NCBI GenBank assembly: GCA_000711775.1
Contig: ARYC01019938.1
Location: 1-64,000, forward strand
Origin: Oxytricha trifallax
Lineage: Eukaryota > Ciliophora > Spirotrichea > Sporadotrichida > Oxytrichidae
Reading direction: 5' to 3'
Length of the DNA stretch: 64,000 nucleotides
Shown here: positions 33,664 through 45,900 of the stretch, one piece after another
How positions within the stretch are numbered: the stretch's first letter is position 1
Layout of the letters: the number at the start of each line of letters is the position of its first letter
Made by a program: the position numbers and the translations under genes
The notes under the pieces: model-generated
What the model saw: the letters and a program-made list of their open reading frames with translations, nothing else
The model's database searches: none
Told to the model about the DNA's origin: nothing

Positions 33664-35600
33664 ATGTCCAAAAATAAATAGAGTTACAGGTCTATTTTAA
33701 TTTTTTCACTTATTATAATAATTTAAATAAAATTTAAATAAAAATCAAATATTAGAAACTGTCTACTCTTACATTGATTAAGAAATTAATTATGAACCTT
33801 AAAACTATACAGAAGAAAATGATGACTCCTTTGAAAAAGAAAAGGAAAAATAAAAAGATACTTTAAGATAGAGTGAGTTCCTACAATCCACTAATCGCAG
33901 CAATAAATATCCAATTAGAAAGTTTCGATAATCCCAAAATGGACATAGTGGATTTCAATCACATAACATCAATATGATTAGAGAGCATAAGAAATTAAAA
34001 AGTCATTGAAATAGACCAAGAAAAGTTTGCTATCAAAGAAACAACAGCTTAGACTAGAAAAAATCATAAATCAGCGATTAGAAAATAAAATTAAGAAATA
34101 ATAAGCTCAAGTTGAGGCACTAACTTAAAGATGGACTATGACTGAGAACAATATAGAATCTAAAGATAATATGATTTAATTGCTTTAAAGAATAAATAAT
34201 CAGAACTCAGTTACTAAAATTAGCATTATAGAAGGATTAAGTATCTAAAAACATATTGACAGTAATTATCATGTAAATACTAATCAGAATTCTAGCTACA
34301 TTTACACAAGCAAAGACAGCTCAAATTTAACGGTACATGATAATTCTCAAAGACACTTCTAATATTGTAGGAATACATTTGATTTGGGAAAATAAATAAT
34401 AAATTAATAATTAATTTTTATAATTCGTGGCAGTTAACTTTCTGGAAACCTAGACAATATGGTACTTGTTCGATAGAGAATTAAAAATCAGCTGGACTTT
34501 ACTATTGGCAGTACACCTCTATCGCATCCCTGGAGCGAGATAACTCAACTTTAATTTTGACATCAAAATCAACTAAACAAATCACCCAAAATTAAAGTTG
34601 AGTTATCTCGCTCTAGGGATGCGATAGAGTTGTACTGCCAATAGTAAAGTCCAGCAGATTTTGAATTCCCTATCGAACAAGTACCATATTGTCTAGGTTT
34701 CCAGAAAGTTAACTGCCACGAATTATAAAAATTAATTATTAATTTATTATTTATTTTCCCAAATCAAATGTATTCCTACAATAGTTAACTTTAAAACGAA
34801 TAAATGATGAATAATCTAATGAAATTAGTAGTTTGTAATATTTTATTTTTTAAAATGAGAGTCATTGTAACATAAATTAGTCAAGATTTGCGTAAAGAGC
34901 TATTTTATGATAAAATTAATAGTCAAAATGAAATTAACACAGCGGATGACATATCAGTATTTATAAATGGGCAAAACTCAGCTAGAAAGAAAACATAGAG
35001 AGGTTTAAGTATTGGATCTGATGATGAGCACATAAATCTTCAGTAGCAATCGCAAAACGATTTAATTGACACTAAGATTAGGCAATCACAGAAGTTCAAG
35101 TCAATTTAACATTGAAAGAAATCCAGTCTATAATCCCAGTACTCAACTCAAAAGCTAAACCCTAAGGCTGATTCATTTGGCCCTGTAATGATTGAAATGC
35201 AAATTCGCAAACCCAAGATAAATATTTCAAAATACTTTGAGGCTAAATATAAGGGACCATACATACCATCTCAGCTAAAAGAAATGAATAGTAGGAAAGG
35301 AGGCTTGGTCTTTTCCTAAAATGAGAAACAGCTAGAGAAAACGCTCATGAATAAAGCTCAGTAATACAAATATGAACTTCAATAGTAAAAAACAATGAAT
35401 AGTCCACAAGATCAGATGCTTCTTCCTTAAATTTAATGTATGAAACAATTGCATTTTCCTTAATAAGAACAGGGAGAATTGAAGATTACACAACACGAAC
35501 CTGTCCTAATTAAAAAGCAAAGATAACATTTCCAAGAAAACTTAAAATTATGGAGTGGATAAAAATCTACTGTATTAAAAACAACGAATTCCTTAAATAA
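33664..35600 (+). CDS. coiled-coil Q-rich protein interrupted by a foldback
   Basis: ATG at 33,664 (MSKNKQSY) precedes a candidate GT-AG intron ending in ATATTAG near 33,756. Then YIDQEINYEPQNYTEENDDS, a coiled-coil block (RLEKIINQRLENKIKKQQAQ, VEALTQRW) and ISIIEGLSIQKHIDSNYHVN up to 34,362. Coding resumes after the foldback at 34,784: ISQDLRKELFYDKINSQNE, SIGSDDEHINLQQQSQNDL, FGPVMIEMQIRKPKINISKY, FEAKYKGPYIPSQLKEMNSR. One frame change near 33,990 and one in-frame TGA near 35,114. No family recognised. The last clear coding is near 35,580 (LKLWSGQKSTVLKTTNS). Confidence 0.6.
34363..34783. mobile_element. foldback element, shared-core family, copy 2
   Basis: A palindrome with ~190-bp arms; tips TATTGTAGGAATACATTTGA in inverted orientation, TA at both edges. 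The core ACTTTACTATTGGCAGTAC and ATCGCATCCCTGGAGCGAGA match copy 1 at 16,466; the outer flanks of the arms differ. It sits between two coding blocks of a coiled-coil gene, so it behaves as, or within, an IES. Confidence 0.9.
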
Positions 35601-35972
35601 CTATTTTTATTAATATAAGTATATTTAGAATTTCTTAGAAATAATTTTAAACTTTATGGATAAAATAATAGTAATTATTTCTAAATATGAAGTATATTTT
35701 TAAATAAGCTGTTTTCTTAATGTAGTTAAGAGATTAGAAATCACTCAAACTGATATTTTTTTTATTCTTGCTTTATTAGTCTCGTGTATCTGTTTAGCAT
35801 CATTGTCATTTAACATTACTATTAATTAATAATAAATGGTTGTCTGCTTTATTCTCAAGGAGCATTTACTTTCCCCTTCTTTAATAAGACTCTTCACAGT
35901 TTACCTTTTGGTTACTTGAATTCAATAAGATCAAGCTTAAATCTTTAGAGAAGATATAATTTTCAATGTAGT

Positions 35973-37960
35973 ATGCAAGAATTTACCACTTAGCATGATT
36001 TTTCATATGCTAGGTTTAAAGATATAAATCGTAATCCCCATAATATCCTTGTGTTTAATGATAAACTTTTGGAATACCTTAAAAAAATGACTGAAATGAG
36101 ACAGGAAAGTATTCTACAAACATTAATAAGACTTTGAAAAATTATATTGGTGTCAAAGACTAACTTTGATTACCATCTTTTATTTTATTTACTGTTTTTA
36201 AGAAACTTTATAAATTTTCAACGATAAGTCTTTTATAACAATTGCATTAATTTATTTTATTTTAAATGAGAATATAAGTTAAATTATAATTTATAATTCA
36301 TTTTTAAAAAGTAAACTTAAGCGCAAGATACCCTTTTATAATGAAATAATAAGAAAAGTACATACCTTCTAACTTAATAATTCACTTTATTTAGATTTAA
36401 ATACTAAACTAACCTTTGATCTTGGCAAGCTTATTATCAGCAATAAATAAGCAATGACTTAAAGAGCACACAAATATTTCAACATAATGATTTATCTCAA
36501 ATTGACGGAGATTACTCAAGGTAATCAATTGCTAATCACCAGACTTCAGCAACAGCTGAGGGACTTGTAAGTAAGCCATCTATAGGCTATGCTTCCACAT
36601 CGTAAGATTTAAAATCAAGATATAAGCAACTTGTAAGCTAATAAAAAATGAATACATCAAGATAATAAGAAAGAACTCCTAGAGGTTCAGACTGTAAGTG
36701 TTATTTTTTTTAAAACATGATGCTTTAGATGAAATTTTTCCTCTTTCAAAATCATTTGATTGCTTGAAAAATAAATTCACTCTTCTTGATAATTTGATCA
36801 GCATTGCTTTTTATTATTTATCAGCTTTTATTTTATTATTCCTATTATAGTTTCCAAATTTTTTTTAATTACAATCAAGCAAAAAAAATTAAAGCTAAAC
36901 CAGAATTTTGCATGAATCAAAATTTCCTACAGCAGGCAGAGTAGATAGAGGTCGCTCTCCAATGGGTGCTAAAAAGTCTTATTGGTATAACAGTCCTTAA
37001 ACAAAATCAAATGATTGCTTCAATTTTTGGCATGACATAAAAGCAAATGTGATTGCTCGAAACAACTGGGAAGATAATAACTTTTATGGTGGTAATACAA
37101 ACATGGTGTCTCTGGTACTTTGAAATAAAGTTAATCTTAGATGAGATTAAACACTTTTGGGAAGAGATCTTTTCAAACTCCAAATGTTGAAACTTAATCA
37201 ATGATGAAGGGGGAGCAAGTAGTTCTTCTAATATACCTATAGCAAGTAAATACCCAGATAGATTGTTCTACAACCAAGTTGATTTAGGGAGGGATGATGA
37301 TGATGCAAGAAGTAGCAGAGGAGCTTCTTCTACAAGTAATAGCTTATAGTATATTAGATAAAATTCAAGCTCAAGAATCGTCAATAAGTAGGGAAATCCT
37401 ATTTAAATGAATAATTTTGCTCAAGGAAAGTTTTATACAAGCAGTACATCTCTCATAAGAGATGTATAGTAAAATGGGGTGACGTCAATACATAGAGAAA
37501 GGTTGATTCAAAAAATAAATGATTTACTCCATAAATTTCTAAATTACCAGGTCCTAAATTAGAAGTCAAGCAAAACCTCTAATACCAATACAAAAATGAA
37601 AATTTGTAAGCTTGCAAATTATAAAATGAAAAGAATTGACTAAAGAGCACAATATTGTAAGGCAGTTTTTATGAAGACTCTAAATACGCCGAAAATTATA
37701 AACTTCTAAGAGCATATAAGACTTATTTGAGGAAGTGAAGTCAGATTGGTCTCGCAATCCAAAAAATGAAAATTCGGTTATCCAAAGAGAGTCTTAGCAT
37801 TATAAGAAAACTATTTTGTATTGAATAACTCAAATTTTACTAAATCCAACGAATACAAACAAACCCAGTGAAGCTCATTATACTATTATGTAGTAACAAG
37901 TGAGTGTATGAATTAGTTAGTAAGTTAGAATTATAAATGAATTAAGGGAATGATGCTAAG
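35973..37960 (+). CDS. uncharacterised S/Q-rich gene in blocks
   Basis: Block 1 is clean: ATG at 35,973, MQEFTTQHDFSYARFKDINR, LLEYLKKMTEMRQESILQTL, with TGA at 36,135-36,137 (54 codons), which may be read-through IES or intron sequence rather than the true end. Block 2 (36,440-36,700): GDYSRQSIANHQTSATAEGL, GYASTSQDLKSRYKQLVSQQ, followed by a GTAAGTG splice-donor-like sequence. Block 3 (36,930-37,110): GRVDRGRSPMGAKKSYWYNS. Block 4 (37,210-37,640): ASSSSNIPIASKYPDRLFYN, SRGASSTSNSLQYIRQ. Then EDSKYAENYKLLRAYKTYLR and EEVKSDWSRNPKNENSVIQR near 37,680-37,780. Disordered, basic and Ser-rich. No family recognised. Confidence 0.55.
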
Positions 37961-39128
37961 GTTAAAAAAATGAATAGTATTAAATTTTTCATTTATAAGA
38001 ATTGTGATTTGTAAAAAATTTTAATATTGTAGAAAAAGTAAAACATTTAAGTGTCAGAAAAAATAATACACCAAATCAATTTTAAAAAATGCTGAAATAT
38101 AATTTATTTTTAAGAAGTCTTTGTCCTCCAATAAAAATCTGTACTAATGGATCATTACCGCAAAATCAATTCAAACATTTTATACTATCAATGTATAGAG
38201 ATCTCTCTATCCTGATATCCTGAAAACTCTTTTGTAGCAACTCTAAAAGCAAGCTACTATCATCTCTATTGACGATTAATACAATTTATTAGTTTGAATT
38301 CTTTTCCAAATTCGCAATTATTTACTTTATATTTATTTGTCTACACACCCATAATAAGTTAGCACATATATAAAGATAAAAAAGTATTAAATTTTGCAAT
38401 CATAAACCCAAAAAACTAAAACTATATTTGCTTATTTTTTTTTATTTTAAGTTATAGTTTGAGCCTTGCTAGGATATTTGCTATAATTTTTCAAACTTGT
38501 TAATATTAGTAACATATATTAAATATATAAATATATATATATATATGAATTAAAGCCACTATAATTATTAATTTATTTCCACTCTCATTAAAATTCCAAA
38601 AATTATCGAGTATAAAAAGGTCACAACTAAATTATGCAATATTTGAAAAGACTATTTGATGACAAGTTATCTAAATAAATAATTGATTAATAGCTATCAG
38701 TATCTTTCTGGTTCTTGAAAATATTTTGTACGTTGTCTCAGTGAAAATAGACTATTTAGCTCGCATTATTTAATTTTGATAGTTTCCTAACACAATACCA
38801 TAAAAATTATGTTTAAAATAAATATTGTTTTAAATTTAGGCATAACGCTCTGATTTATTCTCGAAATGATTGATCATTTGATAAAGTGGAAACGCTCTAG
38901 TATGATTCGATTGAAAAAATAATTGTAAAATAAAACATATTTTATTAATTGGATAAACTTGGTCATTAACTCCAGCTTATTTTTTGTTTTTGTCATTATA
39001 GATTTCTTTAAATACAAAAGCATCTAGATTAAATATTTGGTTTTAAAATATTGATATAATGTGCATATATTTGAATCTTTAAATGAATCATTATTAATAA
39101 ATATATAGTAAGCCAACTAAAAGGGAAG
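37961..39128. other. AT-rich spacer upstream of NAC-beta
   Basis: No coding frame seen. Includes an (AT)n run near 38,530. Confidence 0.45.
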
Positions 39129-39855
39129 ATGGATTAAGAAGTATTAGATGCCAGAGCTAAGCTCGCTGCTCGTTTCAACAATCCCACTCAAATTGGAGAA
39201 AAGGTATGACCTAACTTATTTTTTACACTAAATTTAGGAAATCAAAGAAGAAAGAAGAAGCATGTTAATGTGCAAAACGTGAATGTGGACAAGAAGTTGA
39301 TGTCAGCCATCTAGAAATTCGTTAAGGAGCCCTCTTCCATATTTTATGTTTTTCTAAAAAATATAGTTATTTTATTTTCTGTGTAGCATTTCAACCACTT
39401 TCTGACATCGATGAGGTCAACATATTCAAGGATGGCAACACTGTAGTTCATATCAACTGACCACTCAGTAAGACTTTTACTAATCTTAGTCTCTTTATTT
39501 TTTTAGAAAAATGAGAATCTTTAAGGGTTTTACCTTGCTTCTTGTAGCGAAACATTTTTATTAACCTTATGTGTAGTCTAATTCTCTGTGCAGGAGAATT
39601 TGTTGGTTGTGATAGGAGTTAAAGGACTTAATGCCTGAGATCTTGAAGTAAGTGGTTGTGCAACAATACAACTGCCTCAAGAACATCATTGGCAACATGA
39701 ATACAGTCAAAGAAAGCAAAGTCGGTGAAGAAGACGATGATGATGTACCCGATCTTGTTGGAACAAACTTCGAAGAAGCCTCCAAGAAATAAAAGAAACT
39801 GAAAACAGAGCGCACATTTAACTATTAAAGTGAATATAATTAAAACTTTCATTGA
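39129..39855 (+). CDS. nascent polypeptide-associated complex subunit beta (BTF3)
   Basis: NAC-beta binds NAC-alpha and contacts nascent chains at the ribosome exit. ATG at 39,129: MDQEVLDARAKLAARFNNPT, then QIGEK where the family has RIGGKG, then RRKKKHVNV (the basic ribosome-binding RRKKK motif). A GT-AG intron of 34 nt (39,204-39,237) separates these. DIDEVNIFKDGNTVVHIN near 39,405-39,460 is the NAC-domain signature. The end reads QLKDLMPEILKQVVVQQYN and DDDDVPDLVGTNFEEASKK, the typical acidic tail, with TGA at 39,853-39,855. More introns or IESs lie around 39,345-39,386 and 39,470-39,590. All Gln codons are TAA/TAG/CAA. A one-base gap in GGAGAAAAG would explain the IGEK reading. Confidence 0.93.
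39204..39237 (+). other. short GT-AG intron in NAC-beta
   Basis: GTATGACCTA...AAATTTAG, 34 nt, interrupts the IGGKG/RRKKK region. Its size is typical for hypotrich introns. Confidence 0.65.
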
Positions 39856-40199
39856 AATTATTTAATAAAATTTAAGTATAAAATTGTCATATGCGGCCAA
39901 CGATTGAACGATTTCTCATCTACATACTAGAAAATTTGCCAATCAATCAAAGATAACCTCTTTGTTTTAAATATTAATACAGCAAATTACTATAAATATT
40001 ACATAAAAGAATAATTTTTAATAGAATAAGGGGTTAGTATATAGTTTTAGAAATAAAGAGATAAAAGAATTTAAAAATTGGGGTGAAAGCAAATAAAATA
40101 AGTTATCAAATACAATTAATTTATTTGTATAATTTGTGTAATTTAAAATGTATTATCTTTTGTTTAGTTTTTAATGACACTTTTTCTAACTACTATAAT

Positions 40200-41640
40200 T
40201 GAAAACTTTTTTGTATATTTAAAGTTGCTTGGGCACCCTAAAGCTTGAATAATCCACCAGTCAGAGTTCAAGAACTTCAGTTTCTCATTGTAGATGTACT
40301 CATTCATGAGACTGGCAAACACTAACTTGATGGTGACTAGATAAAAGGAAGTTTAGGCATTGATAAACTTACTGATTTCCCTTTTTAATATGAAAAGCTG
40401 GAAATGTTCCTACATATTCACCTAGTAGAGTTTGTATATATGTCTCTTCGCAAATGGACCACAGATTTGCTCTCATCAATGTTCTCAGCAACTATTCTTA
40501 GATTAGTAGGATTTAATCAAGAAGTCTGATTTCATACTGGCCGCTTTAAGGCTATTAGCATGCCAATCTCTAAAAGTTACTGCTCAGACAGCATTCTTTG
40601 GCTCTACCAATTTAAATTGAGTGGATATAAATCTTTGAATTATTGGTAGTTCTGAGATAACAGTATTGCAAACAAATGTAGGGGTAAATGTGAATGAGGA
40701 TCTATTCCAAGGTCACCACTTTACGCGCCATGAGCTATCTTGTGGCGGTGGAATGTCCGACTCAGACATCTTTCACACGAGCCAAGATAAGAGAGCATCT
40801 TTGTTTTTAAGATCCAATCATGCCACTTTATAATATCGTTTCACATGTCTTATCAAGGTATCTGGAGCTATTACTGAAGCGCTCATTGCAAGAATCAGTT
40901 TCCCATTAAATATCGCTTTCTTCACAGAGTAGTTCGAATACCGCCCTGATACAGTGAAGATGACTAGGCAGATTCCTCTCATTATTATCAGACTTTCAGA
41001 TAAGAATCATTACATTCTATTGGACTGCCTAAGGATTCGTGTGAGCTTCTCTTGCTAACTCAACGCTATTTCGCTTGCCCTATAATCTTGTTTGCATTTC
41101 CATTGTCAATGTTGAATCTCTAATACGTCTATTAGGTTAGAGAGCCAGACTTCTAGTAAGTTGGAATTGTAGATGTCTAGAGCATAAGCTTCGTGGGCTA
41201 GATCATTTTCAACCAATTCCCCCATTTTTTATCATTTCAGAAGGATCTTTTAATAATTGTCAAAAAAATATTTATCGCATCATGCTCTTCCAAAGCCCAA
41301 AGCTTTAACTACAACTAGAAGCACTAATTAATCAACCGCAAACTACTCAAAGTTCGGCTATCGCTGTATGGATCGCCAGGGGGTGTAGGTAGCAGATGTA
41401 TACTGCTAAAATCTCAATTTACGTTGTTGCCTTTTAGATATTCCTTTATTTGTTCAAGTAAGTACCATGAATTGGATTGCAATGATACCTCACTCCTCAC
41501 CATTGGCTCTGTTACTTGCTGGAAGTCTTCTTTAACGCTGTTGAGAAGCATTCCTCGTTCTCATACCATGGCCATAAAGCGTTGAATGTGTTATTACAAC
41601 ATTGAATGCAGATTAATGCCTATGTGGGTCCATTAGAGAT
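40200..41640 (-). pseudogene. GC-richer coding-like island of unknown identity
   Basis: About 1.4 kb clearly less AT-rich than both flanks, with sharp edges. Protein-like stretches on the minus strand include SVKEDFQQVTEPMVRSEVSL (41.5 kb), MGELVENDLAHEAYALDIYN (41.2 kb), VKKAIFNGKLILAMSASVIA (40.9 kb), LRIVAENIDESKSVVHLRRD (40.47 kb) and ASLMNEYIYNEKLKFLNSDW (40.27 kb), in changing frames. In one minus-strand frame, 40,506-41,009 (168 codons), there is no TAA or TAG but there are five TGA, the reverse of the neighbouring genes. Other frames, and one plus-strand frame (about 40,950-41,590), are also long under the nuclear code, so the true frame is unresolved. No family recognised. Confidence 0.4.
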
Positions 41641-42282
41641 TTTTTATTAATATTAATAAATAATTTATTAACAATTATGTTTTATTTTAAGAGCAATAGA
41701 GTTTTTGTTGCACTATAATTTAAGATAAATTAACTTTCTATTCATTAAAAACATATCAAATTTATACTTTTGTATTTATGTAAATAATCAAATTGAATAT
41801 CTTCAAAGAAGTTTCTCATTTTATTATTTAATTAAACACCTCCTATGCAAAAAGAAAATTACTCTTTTATATAATATAATACTGAATGCTTTTATGATTA
41901 TTAATTGAAATCTAAAAAACATAAATTAAATTTCATAATTAAATTATCAGTTTCTAGTTTTTTCATAGCAGTTCCTCCTCATTAAAACTCCTAATTTTAA
42001 GTATTTGTCTGTGAATTTTTTGTAATTTTTTTTATCGCAGTCACTATTCACAAAACTGTTTTCTTCTAGTTTAACAATGATATACTTCTAGATATTTGAA
42101 GATTTTAGCTGTTAAATAGAAGAACTCTCAAATACGTTTCTTCTTAGGATTTGAATATTTCTTGAGTGTTATTGTAAATTTCCTATAGTATTATTAAGTA
42201 GACTTTAGTTATTCCAAGAATTTTATTTAGACATATTAAAAGAGATAATAGTTAATCAAACAGTAATTATGACAAAGATTAT
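41641..42282. other. AT-rich interval, no gene seen
   Basis: No supported coding frame or repeat. Confidence 0.45.
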
Positions 42283-42350
42283 ATTGGTAATAGGGACAGT
42301 TAAATAACTCTAAAACATGGGTTCGAATCCTGTAAACCCCGATTTTTTTA
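42283..42350 (+). other. tRNA 3'-half-like sequence with T-run
   Basis: ATGGGTTCGAATCCTGTAAA is a good T-arm/B-box, followed by ACCCCG and a T7 run that would end Pol III transcription. No matching 5' acceptor strand (GGGGTTT) lies upstream, so it is not a whole tRNA; a tRNA-derived SINE or relic is likely. Confidence 0.45.
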
Positions 42351-42435
42351 AAAATAAATTAATTAGTATTGTTTTTATTAAGTTACCCTTATCAATTCTT
42401 TATTTATGAAAATATTAACAATCAACTTATTTACT

Positions 42436-42802
42436 TATATTTTTTTTATCTAAAGTCTACCTTAAATTTCCAGAAGGTAAGGTTCAATCATCATATTTAT
42501 TAACTTCGTCCATTTACTCAAATAGAACACCATTAATTAATTTTTACATAAATATTCACAATAAGAATGGGAAGAATTACTTTGTAATTTTTTAATCAGA
42601 AATAAAAATTGATAAACTTAAAAAGTTCCCTTAAATAGAAGCCTGGGTGTAATTTTCAAATTCCCTCTTATCGGCTAATTGGGGATATTTTTTTAATAAA
42701 CCTCTTCTAAATACAAATGAAGCCCACTCTGCAATTATGGAAGTTGAATGGCAGGAAATTTATCCTATAAATAACTACAGTTTTGATGGAGAAAGAAGGT
42801 GA
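42436..42802 (+). CDS. uncharacterised gene fragment beside satellite block B
   Basis: One frame stays open for ~120 codons: FPEGKVQSSYLLTSSIYSNR, NIHNKNGKNYFVIFQSEIKI, KKFPQIEAWVQFSNSLLSAN, WGYFFNKPLLNTNEAHSAIM, EVEWQEIYPINNYSFDGERR, TGA at 42,800-42,802. It has no ATG at the left, so an upstream block is missing or lies beyond an IES. Coding-like sequence continues weakly after the stop (QAAGGSVNIQYEKEDLKA) to the satellite edge. Aromatic-rich and soluble-looking; no family recognised. Confidence 0.55.
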
Positions 42803-42937
42803 AATTACAACAAGCAAGAGGAAGAGAGTAATTTGAGACTATGAACAAGAAAATCATATTAATTGACTTAAGCTGCTGGTGGATCTGTAAATATTCAGTA
42901 TGAAAAAGAAGATTTAAAAGCTTGAAAATGAAGTGAT

Positions 42938-45900
42938 TAATTAAATTATTTTAATGATATTTTAGTGGCAATTCCTTCAACTTTGAAAATGAAGAAGTAA
43001 ATAAGTTTATAGTCTCTAGGTAGCTTAGTTATAAAGTTTAATTGCTTTTCATATGATGAAAAAGAAATATTGATGAAAGAATTACGCCAACCCATTTTAA
43101 GCAAATTATAGTCTTAAATCTCATTCTTAATAAAAGTTTAAATCATAACTTTGCAAGAATTGACATGGTTCTCGTCGGCAGATTTGAAAACGCAAAGATA
43201 AGCATTGTAGAGAAAGTAAATTCTATTGAGGTTTGACGATTCAATTTAGCCGAATCATAGTCATAGCCTCGAAATCTTAATTTCATGTTGCACTATTAAC
43301 TAAATTCAAATCTCATAATTTACAAGAATTGCTTACTTTTAGAAATCTTAAAAATCGAACGATATAAGAATATAATTAAGAATTTTCTTTAAATGAGTTC
43401 AAGACTCCTTTTATACCTATGACGAAAAGAGAAATGTGGCTATTCTATAAAAAGATACAAAGAACTTAGCTTATTTAATTTTATGCATACTACGAGTTGA
43501 TATTAGTACTATGTGAATGTAAAAGCAAATTTAACAGAGCTCTTATACGAGCAGTTTTGAGATTTAATACAGGCAGGTTCTTCAAGTTATCAAACAAGAA
43601 AATGAACTTCCCTCGTATCTTAATATCTTTGACAACTTTGTTACTTAGCAATGATAACATTTAACTAAATTGGCTCAGGTATATATGACTGACTGCTTGA
43701 CTGCACGCATGAATAATTTACTTTTAATAATCTTTAGAGAGGGGTTAAAGCCACTTGGAAATGAAAGATTTAATAGAGACAAGGAGATAAAAATGTTTCA
43801 GGTATCTCAACTTATATTTCAATAAATGTATATTGTTATACTCACGTAATATATCTTCGATCCTTCTCCTTATTCCATTATAAAATCAAGACTACCTAAC
43901 AAATAAAATGACCTTATTTCATATTTAAAGAATTTACTAGTTTTTAATACAAGTACGATAAAAGAATAATTGATATCATAAGCATTCAGTTACTCCAATT
44001 AAATTGCAAAGCTTTTAATGATATTTTAGTGGCAATTCCTTCAACTTTGAAAATGAAGTAAATAAGTTAATAGTCACTAAGTAGCTGAGTTATAAAGTTT
44101 AATTGCTTTTCATGTAATGAAAAAGAAATATTGATGAAAGAATTACGCCAACGCATTTTAAGCAAATTATTGTCTTAAATCTCATTCTTAATAAAAGTTT
44201 AAATCATAACTTTGCAAGAATTGACATAGTTCCCGTCGGCAGATTTGTAAACGCAAAGATAAAGCATTGTAGAGAAAGTAAATTCTATTGAGGTTTGACA
44301 ATTCAATTTAGCCGAATCATAGTCATGGCCTCGGAATCTTAATTTCAAGTTGCACCATTAACTTAATTCAAATCTCAAAATTTACAAGATCTGCTTACTT
44401 TTAGAAATCTTTTCAATCGAACGATATAAGAATATAATTGAGAATTTTCTATAAATGAGTTCAAGACTACTTTTATACCTATGACGAAAAGAGAAATGTG
44501 GCTATTCTATAAAAAGATACATAGAACTTAGCTTATTTAATTTTATGCATACTACGAGTTGATATTAGTACTATGTGAATGTAAAAGCAAATTTAGCAGA
44601 GCTCTTATACGAGCAGTTTTGAGATTTAATACAGGCAGGTTCTTCAAGTTATCAAACAAGTAAATGAACTTCCCTCGTATCTTAATATCTTTGACAACTT
44701 TGTTACTTAGCAATGAAAACATTTAATTAAATTGGCTCAGGTATATATGAATGACTGCTTGACTGCACGCACGCACAATTTACTTTCAATAATCTTTAGA
44801 GAGGGGTTAAAGCCACTTGGAAATGAAAGATTGAATAGAGACAAGGAGATAAAAATCGTTTCAGGTATCTCAACTTATATTTCAATAAATGTATATTGTT
44901 ATACTCACGAAATATATCTTCGATCCTTCTCCTTATGTCATTATAAAATCAAGACTACCTAACAAGTAAAATGACCTTATTTCATATTTAAAGAATTTAC
45001 TAGTTTTTAATACAAGTACGGTAAAAGAATAATTGATATCATAAGCATTCAGTTACTCCAATTAAATTGCAAAGGTTTAAATGATATTTTAGTGGCAATT
45101 CCTTCAACTTTGAAAATGAAGGAAATAAGTTAATAGTCACTAAGTAGCTGAGTTACAAAGTTTAATTGCTTTTCATGTGATGAAAAGAAATATTGATGAA
45201 AGAATTACGCCTACGCATTTTAAGCAAATTATTGTCTTAAATCTCATTCTTAATAAAAGTTTAAATCACAACTTTGCAAGAATTGACATAGTTCCCGTCG
45301 GCAGATTTGAAAACGCAAAGATAAAGCATTGTAGAGAAAGTAAATTCTATTGAGGTTTGACGATTCAATTTAGCCGAATCATAGTCATAGCCTCGAAATC
45401 TTAATTTCATGTTGCACTATTAACTAAATTCAAATCTCATAATTTACAAGAATTGCTTACTTTTAGAAATCTTAAAAATCGAACGATATAAGAATATAAT
45501 TAAGAATTTTCTTTAAATGAGTTCAAGACTCCTTTTATACCTATGACGAAAAGAGAAATGTGGCTATTCTATAAAAAGATACAAAGAACTTAGCTTATTT
45601 AATTTTATGCATACTACGAGTTGATATTAGTACTATGTGAATGTAAAAGCAAATTTAGCAGAGCTCTTATACGAGCAGTTTTGAGATTTAATACAGGCAG
45701 GTTCTTCAAGTTATCAAACAAGTAAATGAACGTCCCTCGCATCTTAATATCTTTGACAACTTTGTTACTTAGTAATGAAAACATTTAATTAAATTAGCTC
45801 AGGTATATATGACTGACTGCTTAACTGCACGCACGCACGCACGCACGCACAATTTACTTTCAATAATCTTTAGAGAGGGGCTAAAGCCACATGGAAATGA

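Noticed and set aside
35105-35120. In-frame TGA as selenocysteine or Trp in the coiled-coil gene.
   Set aside because: No family support, no SECIS looked for convincingly, and single-base errors are common in this window.
39567-39852. Two minus-strand open frames opposite the end of NAC-beta.
   Set aside because: Shadows of the plus-strand acidic NAC-beta tail, which is strongly family-conserved.
40950-41590. Long plus-strand frame (code 6) through the island.
   Set aside because: Absence of TGA over ~215 codons is only weakly significant, and the composition is less convincing than the minus-strand stretches; left unresolved rather than called.
42283-42350. A functional tRNA gene.
   Set aside because: Only the T-arm and 3' strand look right; no 5' acceptor strand pairs.
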